Source: Gordionus sp. m RMFG-2023 (taxonomy: Eukaryota; Nematomorpha; Gordioida; Chordodea; Parachordodidae). From it: DNA of 64,000 nt. Shown here one piece after another: positions 12,501-24,500 of the stretch. Location: assembly GCF_954871325.1 (NCBI RefSeq), contig NC_088775.1, positions 7,417,561 to 7,481,560 on the forward strand. Reading direction: 5' to 3'. Positions within the stretch are counted from its first letter, which is position 1. Each line of letters opens with the position of its first letter. The notes under the pieces were generated by a model. That model made no database searches and was not told where the DNA came from. It worked only from the letters and a program-made list of their open reading frames with translations. The translations under genes and the position numbers were made by a program.

Positions 12501-15500
12501 TTTTTGATAACAGTGCTGATCTCTATCTTTTCGAGTGGAACCTTCGAAGTCGAAAGCTTGAGCTATTTTTTATATTTAAATTTTGAAAATAAAATAATAT
12601 TCAAATTTTTATATTTCCTCTTTTTTCTTTTCCTTTCTTTCTTTTCTTGTCTTTTCTCTCTTTCTTTCTTCCTTCTCCAATCTCTATACCCCCTTTTTCG
12701 AATACTTTAATTGTTATGAAAAATATTCAATATGAATCTACACCTTAGCCTAAGATAAATTTTTTAAATAAATAATGTTTAACCCGCCTTGATCCTGTTT
12801 TGCAATGAATGAATGAAAATAGACTTGAATGAATGAATAAATAAAAAGAAATTTTCTCCCAATATTATATCAAAATGATGGTGCTCATTATACGTTTTAG
12901 AATGATTTATTTTTCTGTTAAAGAATTTTTAAAAAAAATGATAACCCTGCCCCCCTCCCCTTTTCACCACTCGAATTTTAATAAAGTTAAGCCCTTTAAA
13001 CTATGATTAATTTGTGATTTCCGCGTAATGTTTTCCGTGTTGTGTCTCGAGATTTTTATATAAAAGGAGCATGAACGTTGGACAGAATCGTCGCGTTAGT
13101 TACATTCTAAAAATTAAAGGACACGTGACTAATTTTCAATGTATAAGACTTCTTAAGAAAACAATATTATTTATAGTAATAAGGTTCGATACCCTCTAGA
13201 CCTAACCCCTAAAAAAATGTCCATGAGACAAACTCCCCGATAACGAAAACATACAATTAAGTGATTATGTATGTTTATTAAGAAGATACTCCCCCCCCCC
13301 GAGATTTTAATGGCGAAATTCTCCCTCGCCCCTGGTGGGAGGTCCCTGATAAAGATATGCGCCTATTCTAATTTTAAAAAACGAACAAGTTTATTATGCA
13401 TAAACGAGAACTAATTTTTTCTCCTTCAAAATTTCGATCATCGGAGAAAGAAAAAAAATTATTCGATTTTTGAAAAAAAACTCCTTCCTTCTTTTTTAAT
13501 GCCTTAAGAAATTACGCCATTATATACTTATATCGATTTCATAACTATAATTAAATAGAGACGTGATACATGATTTATAGCGCTTTTGCCCTCTGACGTT
13601 GAAGATTCAGCAGAGCTACGCTAGGTATTCCTCAGTTCCATCTAACTGGAACTAAAATTCGGGTAAAAAAAAATGAGGAGCCCTCTATACGTTTGCGGGC
13701 AAGCCGCACGTAATTGTACGCGCGAACAGTTCGAAAAAAATATTGCTTAAACTTCTATAGGCATTTTAAAAAAAGTAGCATGAAATAATGTTTATATATC
13801 GCGATAATACAAATAAAATATATGATAATATTATGTTGAATAACCATATCAGGAATGAAGGGCAATAAGAGTTCACCGAAAAAGTCTGTGGCTTCGATGG
13901 GAATCTGCGTGGGCATATTGTCTATCGAGCACACCAATATACCTATTCCCGTATAACTTTTTTTATTTGTTTGTATGTTACGGTTTTTTTTTGTAATTCG
14001 AAAACAAACAAAGAAAATTGACATTCATTCATAAGAAATTTATTTGTTTACGATTATTTCTTCTATGGATAAGGTATTTATCACAATTCTCTTTTTCTAT
14101 ATTTTAAGCTAATCTAGCCAGTTTTGTAATCGAAAATGAAGGGAAAAAAAGAAGAGGTAAAAAATAGAAAGAATAAATAAAATAAAAATGTAAGAAATGA
14201 GGAATGAAAATTAAAAAAAAATAAAGAAATGACAAATACATATTTTTTTTAAAAAAAATTAAATTTAAAAAAACCTTTCGGTATTCTTGTTCTGGTCGGC
14301 GTCGTAGAGACAAAAAGGCTTATCTATAGTAGTGCACTCGCTCATAAATTCTATCGAGCCACCGGGGTCGGCGGAGATATCGCATATGGCTAACAATTTG
14401 TGCGGTAAAGGAGGGCAACCGCCTTGAAAGTAAGCGTTATCCCCAACATCGGGGCTAGACTTAGCCCAGGAATCCGAATCTTTTTTCGTCGAACCGCCTC
14501 CCATAGTGGCTTTAGACGGAGAAGAGCTAGGGCAAGGTTGCAACAACGATTTCGCGGCTGGTATGGTAATTAGCTTAGGGGAGTTGGGAGCCCAGTAAAT
14601 ACCGTTAACTATCACCGTTGCGTACGGGGCAATCTGAAATTTTTGAAGGGGGGGGGGGAAGTATAAACAACTATGTTCATTCTTTTTGTTTTTTTCTATA
14701 TTTCTTTCTTTGTTTTTTTTTCATTCACTCATTTCCTCCCATTAAATATCCTTATTTATTTTTTTTTGCAAACCGTTTTACTGAATGAGGATATGAAATT
14801 GTCGGGATGATTATCGTAATCGTTAGCATCGAATACTCCCTTTTCCTTGTGGAGTAAATGGTGTTCCCTGCTGATAACGCAAGCGTAAATTTTGTTAAGC
14901 TCTTTAAAATGAAATATTTAAAAGTATTTTTAAACAGAACTTTCCTTCATTCAATAATTTCATTTTTTTTGTTCGTGAGCTCAACGGATACAATTTTCGT
15001 ACTAGCAAGTAGTAATAACGTTCGCTAAGAAAAGACGAAGAGGGCCTCAAGCTCCCTTCCATACTTTGGAAAGTCTTTTGATACCGTAAAATTCTAATAT
15101 TAATCACCCCCCTCCTCTCCCATATACACTTTTTGAATCCAAGAAGAACTTAAATTTACCAAACAATCAAATGTAAAATGCTAATTACAGAATTTTATTA
15201 TATCTTTAAAGGAGGTTGTTGTATATTTATCAGGGCTCTGAACCCTCATTCTAAAAAAAGAAGAGTTCGGGTTCAGGGGAAAAACCCTGAACCAGGTATG
15301 GATTCAGGGTTCGAAGACCAGAAAACTAAGGACTCAAAAAATTTAGTAAGAAACATCAGCATTTTTTAAAAAAAGTGTGTAATTTGTTATATAAAGTATT
15401 TATTCACCATAAAAATAATTTATCTTAATAATTATAGTAATACGAAACACATTATGGAGCCGCTGTATCATCCCAATTCAAGTGGACAGGAGGAGATAAT

Positions 15501-18500
15501 GCTGGTTTTGGTCAAAAATTATTTTCAAAACTGAAAATATGAGGAAGGAGAAACTTGGGCGATGTTCGTTTAATATAATAATAGTAGGAAGGGTCAAGAA
15601 GATAGCCCAGCGGAGAAATTTATTTTGGCATTGAACTCAAATTTTGTTAGATACATTAAGACATATGCCGAATATGGAGATAGAGGTGGGGGATGATGAA
15701 ACATCGAAGTGTGTAGCGGAACAAACAGTTTGGGGTAGGATATTTGGGAGTATCAAAAAGTTGGAAATTGGGAGTGATAATGGGAAATGTTGGGCCCAAG
15801 TTAAGTCGAGTGAAGTTTGCAGATGGGAGAAAGGGAGTTGGGCATCGTGCCCAGTTACAAAAAAGGGTGGAACCCGACAGATTAAGATCCCGTGAGGTGT
15901 CATAAGAACAATAAAGAACTCGTACAGAAAAAAAAGATAGGAATTCAAGTTTATGTAGGTGATCAAAAAATAATAAGTGTACAATATATATATGCTTGTA
16001 CTGTAAATTTAAATTTATTAAAATAAAGGAAGGGGGTGGGGGTGGAAGCATTTCCCGAAGGAGAAATACACTGCTTTTTAATATATAATATTTAACACGG
16101 AAAAAATATTCTTTATATAGGTTTAAAGGTATAGGAAGAGTATTACTATTGGGATATATCAATTAATATATGAGATGTATTTGAACATTTCCTGATGTAG
16201 TGGTGGGTAAAAGTTAAAAGAAAGAAAAGAGTTTGAAAATGAAATTTAAATAATACAATAGGAGATTGTGTAATAAATATCACAATGAAATTGAGATTAA
16301 ATAATTTAGAGCAAAGCCATAAAGTGATGAAATGGGGAAAAAAAGAAATAAAATTGAGCGAATGAGCTCCTTAAAAAGTTTCTAAAGGGAGACAAGAAAT
16401 AAAATTTGGCGGTTTTTAATCTTTTTTTGGATTCTCCCAAATTTTACGAAAGTAAGAAGAAAATCTAATTTGGCAGGTGTCCTTAATTTTATATATATAT
16501 AAATTTTAATTGCCATATTTGGTAAAAATAGTAAACTTTGATTAGTAACTTAAATTGTCAAATAAATTTGTATGTTTTAGGGTAAAAAAATGTAGAGAAA
16601 AAAGTGATGAATAAGTGCAATCATTACAAATACTCTGCATCATTTAATTTTTTTATGGAGAAAAATTTAATCGATTAAAAGATATTATTTATGTAGCTAT
16701 GGGTTGGTACAACGTATACGTTGAAAAGATGAACATCAGGAATGAGTATATATTCGAATCCGCCGGGTGAATCAAGACAAGCATTCCGAATTACTCCTAC
16801 CCGGGGCACAGCTGCTCAACCCCGGAAGACGAGGAATGCAGTCCATGAGGATGTGTTATTATTGGAAAGCTAGGAGGCTCGCTAGAAGACCAAAGAACGC
16901 GGTTAGACCTGTACAACCAAATGAACCCATATCAAATACCGGCGGGTAGTTGGAACGCCAGCTTCCCAGAGTTGAAAACGAACTGATTGGAGATTGACAT
17001 CATGGGTGCAGAGTGGAAGATTTATTGGGGGGGGGGGTTGATTCTTCGATAATTGTTCAGTTTTAATTGGGTATTTAATTTTTTTTTAAATTTTTTGCCA
17101 ATTAATGATTTGATTATCGTAAAAATTATTATGCGAATAACGTTATTTTTTATCTTCCTTATAAATAAAATATGAGGGCGAGATATTATCATATTTTCCC
17201 GTTTTTTTTGAATAAAATAAATTTATGAAATATTATAAAATGATATTATGATGTATTATCAAATGTATCTCGATATACGATAAAGTTATTATAGAGGTCA
17301 GCCACGTCTCTTCTCTCGAGAACGAGACGGGACAAAACTGTTTTAAGGGGGAGGGGACGCGTCCATTTGGTCCCAGCGGACGTTTTAACTTTATTTAGAG
17401 CTATCGTATTTACATTTTCTGATATAAAAAAAAAATAAAGAAAATTTCTTAAAATCAATTCGCGCAAAAAAAAAAAAGATGAAGAAAAATTAAATCATTA
17501 AACTTCCGTATTTCGATATCTTAGGAAGTGTTGCGGCGTCGACGTATTCGTGCGGAAGTTCATTAAAAACCTCTCTTGCGCCCTTTAATATTTATAAATT
17601 TTTTTTAAAAAAAAAGTTTGATAATATTCTCAAGCTCATTTAAATAAATTTTCCTTATTGAACGAAGCTAAAGAGTGTCCTCGTTTGCTAAATTTATCAT
17701 TACGGGGTAAAAAATGTTGGGGCTTGTAACGCGTTACCTTTATTTAAAAAAAAAATAACGCCCATCGGTTGTGTGTTACATATCATAATGGTATTGAAAA
17801 CTGCGAACCTGTGAAACGTTCCCAGTACCCGTGAATATGAAGGTCAGTGGTCCCACCGATTTGGGCATCAATCCCAGGGCTATTTGATAACCGACGTCTC
17901 TTATGGCCTGTCTAGCTACGTTGCTGTTCCGATAATTGTGAGCCAGGCCTACGTTCTATTTATATCGAAATTAAAAGGTTTTAGAAACACATATCTTTGT
18001 ATAGTAGGTACGAGGAAAAATATAGCGGGCGACAAAGATCCAGGATTTTAAATGCATTCAGTATTATTTTTTATTTTATTCCTTTTTTATAGTAAGATTT
18101 CAAAAAAAATCTCTTTTAGAAATATAGACTCGAAGCCGCAGAAATGGATGCAAATGAGGCATTGTGCTTCCAAAGGTTCAGTGGAATATGATTTACATCT
18201 CCATTTATCCTTAATATGATTATTAAATAAATAAGGCACTCCAAAGATATCAACATAACATGACTTTTAATTATATACCACGAAAAAATATTTGAAAATA
18301 ATGTGTATTAATATTAAGTATTTAATACCATGAAAGGGGTATGATGACCCAGGGCTAAGAATCGCAGTCCCAAACCGTGCAATATATTGATCATACCCGC
18401 CACACCAGCATATTTGCCGAACGCTATAACCCTTTGACCGTTGGTGTCCACCATTTTTTCGTAATCGATCAATTTGATATTCTTGGTAATAATATATACT

Positions 18501-21500
18501 TAAAAATATTATTACTCGATGGGTGTGTTTCATTTCATTGAAGAGATTAAACCCGTATCCATTAATTTGGAGGTTCCACTCCGGTTATGAGTCTGAAAGT
18601 TTTTAGAGTTCGATTCGGGTTCCGAAATAATCGAAGCGGTTTAGGTTAATAAAAACATGTATACAAATGGGGTTACATTCTACCGATTTGGATAAATTGT
18701 GTAGAAAATTATGTAAGGACGCTTACCTTTTCAACAATAGCGTCGAGGAGTGACATATTATCGATTTGGGCTTTGTGCGTGTGCGAGAAAAAGAGGTAAG
18801 TCTTATTGGGGATAAGTTCCTCTATATTGGACGGCCGCTTTACGCCAATGATCAACGAAGCATCCATTATATCCTCCTGGATTATGGCACCGGCGTTCGC
18901 GTATTCCTTAAAGCGGCGAATTTAATTTTATATATTTAACTTAAATTTACACAAAGATATGGTGGTATGTTTTTTTTAATCGCTAAAGAAATCAGAAAAG
19001 TTAGAATTCTATATTTGATAATTTATTATATTAATAAAAACTTTCTTTCTTTCTCTTCTTTCTTTCTTTATTCCTTTCTTTCTTTCATTTCTTCGAGATT
19101 TTTTCTCCTGTGGCATTCTAATAATTGAAGAATAAAATAATGAACTATATATATTGGCTGTAGTCTTGTAAAAATGCCTTTCTTTTTTTTCAATAAGAAA
19201 ACAATTTTTTTTTTTTTTAAAAATGTTTGCCAAATTTTATCGGTAAAAAAACCAAACTAACAGAAACCAATCAATTAGATAAAATACATTAAAAAATATA
19301 TAATTGCGATATAGAATATTGAAAAATTTCATTTTATTTAACGATTTATTTTGGCTTTGATTATTATTTTTTATAACCATAACATTTTGGTATTCGAGCT
19401 AAAAATTCTTTCTTTTCTTTTCTTTTCTTTCTCTTTTTATCTTTTCATTCTTTCATTCTTTCTTACTTTCTTCAACAAAAACAATATTTTTTTAGATACA
19501 TATGTAAAGTGTAAACGCTTCTGAAGCGTCATTTATTTCCTGAAAGACATTTTTATTTTCTTATAATCCTGATTGAAGTGCAATGAAACCCTCTCGTATA
19601 ATTATATTTAAAACTGTCCAAAACATCAGAATAAGACTGTCCAAAACGTCAAAAAAAATTTGATTCCAAATTTTCAAAAATTAATTGACTCACGCTCGTG
19701 CTTACTAAGTTAACTATAAATAATAGAGAAAATATAAAAGCGGACTCAAATTCTATATCGGCCACGATAATATGACAGTATTTTTGTTTACCCTTACGTG
19801 TCATTTTTACAAACCTTCCTATAAATACCATTTATTTTTATGACCGAGGAACGATTTTCTTCCTCAGTGGCTTAGAGGTGTTTGGATTGTCTTCTTATAA
19901 CGAGGTAAAAAAAAATAAGTTAAAAAGGGCCAATTTTTTAAAAAACGGCGAACTCAATATTTTATCCCGAAAAATATTATGCAAGACCGAAGATTTTGCT
20001 CATAGAGATAGCATAAAGGTGTAAGGACATCTATTAACGAAATCTCGAGGCTTAGGCAATATTTTTTCTCGAGTTAGCCGTTTTATAAAAATCGGTTCAA
20101 ATTTGTTCAACAACACTAAGCGCCACTGAGTATATAAAAGCTACATATATAATAAAATATAGTACAGGGTACACACTACGCATATACAACGGTAAAGCCT
20201 GATGCGAACTGAATTTAGTTTAATATGAGATGACTATGACTACACTGTTAAAATGGTTACATGTCAATACCGCGAAAATTTTAGCGCGAAATGTATTATC
20301 GCGAATGCATTATCGCGAATGTCGATTACCGCGAAAAGATATTATAGCGAATGCATTATCGCGAATATAATATAGCGAATGCATTACCGCGAATGCATTA
20401 TAGCGAATATAATACAGCGAAAATATTATAGCTAATGTATTATAGCGAATGTATTATAGCGAATGAATTATCGCGAATCCATTATAGCGAATGCATTATA
20501 GCGAATGAATTATCGCGAATGCATTATAGCGAATGCATTATCATATCGCGAATAGAGTTTCATGAAAGTTATTTTATAGTAATTTTAATAATTATTATAT
20601 GGTCATTTTATTATTAAGAAAACCTCTCATTTGTATATATGCGAATATAGTTATTTTAGTAATTTGTTTTTCCTTAAAAATATATATATATCTATATTAT
20701 CATTAATCATAATTAAAATTAGACATAAATTTGATATAAAAAATAAATTTTTTATTTTTATAGGCAAAATATATTTAAAAATAATTTTAAAATGGCGTAA
20801 AATTATTTATGACCCAGACAAAATGTTTTTAAGATTATTTTATCCCTTTTTTTTATTCAAGGGTGTTCTGAGAATTTATATTACAGCAACTGGCTTGTTT
20901 TTTAAGAATAGTAAAGATTCGAAAATTTTTGTCATTTTATTTTACATATTATTAAAATATTTTTATTTTTTATAGAAACAAATTACTCAATATATCATTT
21001 AAATAATTATGATTAAAAGTTATAAAGGTTTAGATCTAGAGATATATAATAACTTTGTTTACAGGCTTGATAAAAAGGTGCCTCCTACCTACTACTATAG
21101 GTGCGTAGAGAGAGATACTCACAAGTGTATGGCCAGGCTCACATGCCGAAAAAATGAAAAAATTCCAAATAAATTCGAGCACAATCATATTCCGGATATT
21201 GCTCATTCGGCCAAAGAAGTTGTGCAAGGTGGTGGATGATTGTGAGAGCTTCTTGTACGGTGTATTATCCTTTTAATAAGGCTGGAGTTAGGAAACTTCA
21301 TTGCGATGGATTCATCTAGATTTGACGATATCTCCGAGATAATCATACTGGGAGTATCGATAGTTGTTTTCGCTTTATGCTTAATTTCGTTAACAATTTT
21401 TCGTGACTCAGTTTGAGCAATATCCAGAATATGATTGTGCTCGAATTTATTTGGAATTTTTTCATTATTTCGGCATGTGAGCCTGGCCATACACTTGTGA

Positions 21501-24500
21501 GTATCTCTCCCTACTCACCTATAGTAGTAGGTAGGAGGCACCTTTTTATCAAGCCTGTAAACAAAGTTATTATATATCTCTAGATCTAAACCTTTATAAC
21601 TTTTAATCATAATTATTTAAATGATATATTGAGTAATTTGTTTCTATAAAAAATAAAAATATTTTAATAATATGTAAAATAAAATGACAAAAATTTTCGA
21701 ATCTTTACTATTCTTAGCTTATTTATTACATTACGTTCAGATGGCTTTAATTCTATACTTTTTATGTAAGTCTTAATTTTATCTTTTTGTTAATTGACAT
21801 AATTTATTTTATTCTTTTTGACCAAACCTTTTTACTCTATCGCTAGTCCATACTCCCTCTCTATTAATGTCTAATATAAATATGTACATTTTTAATCACT
21901 TTTTGGTTTTAGTCCTTTTCCTATTTTGTTTTTATTACAAGATACAATTTAATTTTCAATACAAAATTAAAGATAAGTAGTAAATTTAAATAGTGACACA
22001 CTGCTAATTGATCTTCAAGATCCTTGTAAAATATTATTAATTAAAAGTATTTTTTACAAATAATTTAAAAGTAGTTTTACAGTTCTATTTTCTTTTCAGT
22101 TTTATTTTTTCTTTTTTAATTTTAGTTCAGGATACTGTATAAGGTAATATTTAAAATATGTTAAGTATTAAATGTGTACATTTTCTATTTTACTTTTGGT
22201 TTTAGTCTTGTTCTATTTTATTTTTAATACAAGATACAATATAATTTAATACTAAATTAAAGATAAAATGTAGTAAATTTAATAGTGACGCACTGCTAAT
22301 TTATTTTCTAGATATTTGTAAAGTATTATTAATTAAAAGTATTTTACAAATAATTTAAAAGTAATTTTATAGCTTTATTCTTTTCTTTTTTCAGTTTTAT
22401 TTTCCAGTTTAATTTTAGTTCAGGATACTGTATAATATCAAATACTTAATCTATGCATATTTCTATTTCCCAGTTACTCCTAAGACTTAAATTGTAAATT
22501 GTAACATTGCCAATATGACCCTCCATAATCATAACTTACTTAATCGGGCATGGGCTTTTATCTGTTTACTTCCCATGGGCGTTTAAGTGAGTGGCTTTGC
22601 CACTTACGCGCACAGGTAACTGCGGCCTGCCCAAAAATCGTGGATGGTCCTCTTAATTATTTTCCCATTTTTTATCCCAGTTTGATGGGTTTTTTCATAA
22701 GAGAACCAAGCGTTGCTCTGTTGTATATATAACTTTTGCTATATGTATGACGTTTAGGGCTAGTGCGCTTAATATCACGTATCACCTTAAAAACATGCCA
22801 GTTGCTGTAATATAAATTCTCAGAACACCCTTGAATAAAAAAAAGGGATAAAATAATCTTAAAAACATTTTGTCTGGGTCATAAATAATTTTACGCCATT
22901 TTAAAATTATTTTTAAATATATTTTGCCTATAAAAATAAAAAATTTATTTTTTATATCAAATTTATGTCTAATTTTAATTATGATTAATGATAATATAGA
23001 AATATATATATTTTTAAGGAAAAACAAATTACTAAAATAACTATATTCACATATATACAAATGAGAGGTTTTCTTAATAATAAAATGACCATATAATAAT
23101 TATTAAAATGACCACATAAAAATATATAAGTTAAAATAATAATTATTCAAATGACCACATAAAAATATATAAAAAAAATAAATATTCAAGTGACCACATA
23201 AAAAATATTTTAAAAAATAAATAAATAAAAAAAAGATCAAAAATTTCCCCGTGATTCAGGTAGTTACCCCTTTATCAACGCCAAAAAAATTATACTTTTA
23301 TAGCTATTTTTTACATTACTGACAAAATTGAATTTAACATATTTCAATGTCATAATTAGTAATAAAATAAATAATATAAATGTCGTAAATTAATATACCT
23401 GTGTACTTCGGTCTGCATTTTTTAGCTCTGATTATTTAAAGCCCTGCCCTAAATTTCCAAATTTCGTTATTTTGAATATTTCTCTGTATTTTATAAATTG
23501 TTTTATACGGAATTTAAGATAAGTAAATAATATTAAAGCATAATTAATATGTTTTTCACTATAATATTAAACGGCATAAAAATATGGATTTGTGGCCTTC
23601 TGTCTCTCTTAAAGTTAAAATTGTTTTAAACCGTATCATGAATAATAAACCAATTTGCACAGTGAGATTTAGAAATAATTAAATAGACAGAATATGAAAT
23701 TAAAAAATCTTCTTTTCCTATTTCAGAAAGTCTCATAATCATTATGTTTAAAAATATTTATTGTAGGCATTCCCTTTCAAGCAGAATAATATGATTTGAA
23801 AATAACTTACAAAATATTAAATATGAACTAAATTCACATATCATCTATTGATACCACCAAAATATATAATTAAATATATTTTTTATCATTTTAAGATTTA
23901 TATTTGAAACAGGAGTTGGCATTTATTATTTTTAAATTTAACAATGTTTAAATTTAAAAAAGATAAGATTTTATGTTTTAAAGCTATAAAATTAATAATT
24001 TTGACGATTACAAAAGATTTAATAAGATAGAGGTCTCAATCCAATGTTCCCCTTCATCTAATCTTATTTAAAAAATTTAAAAAATTATCAACATATTTTT
24101 TTAGGGCTGGAAAGGGTTAATCATATCAGTAACTAGGGGCTAGTAGAATTAGGTCGAATTAATTATATTATGCTTAAAAATATGATATAATAAGTATTCA
24201 TTGGCTATTATAGCTTTAAATTCTATTTTTTTCCCTTTAACTTTCACCTTTTCTGGTAATTGATAATCAAAAGAATTAGAAAAAAAATTAAAAATTCATG
24301 GGGCTTGTTGGGGCAAAAATTCGCTTTGTACTAGAATCAATCTTAAAATATAAAATATTAAAATATTTATTAATAGGGTCTTTTGTAAAAAACGACTTAA
24401 TCTAATCGTTAAAAAAATTGAGTATACCAAATTCCACATATTTTTTAATAAAATACGAATTTCATAAATAACAAGTGACGTGTTTTAGAGGTAAATAATT

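Noticed and set aside
15656-16162. 168-codon minus-strand open frame
   Set aside because: It lies opposite the integrase fossil, is Phe/Leu/Pro-rich as expected for an antisense shadow, and has no family match.
18565-18622. TTCGATTC loop with GGGTTCC, resembling a tRNA T-arm
   Set aside because: No A box, D-arm or acceptor stem could be fitted around it. It lies between AASS exons 2 and 3.
20275-20560. Regular short repeats suggesting a CRISPR array
   Set aside because: The units are contiguous or nearly so, without unique spacers of constant length. The context is an animal intron and the array has an inverted partner.
20435-20617. Plus-strand open frame with repeated [16 protein letters not shown] peptide (and the mirror frame at 24619-24846)
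   Set aside because: It is a product of the 14 bp minisatellite units in the MULE termini. Fourteen is not a multiple of three, and the frame stays open only because of unit variants.
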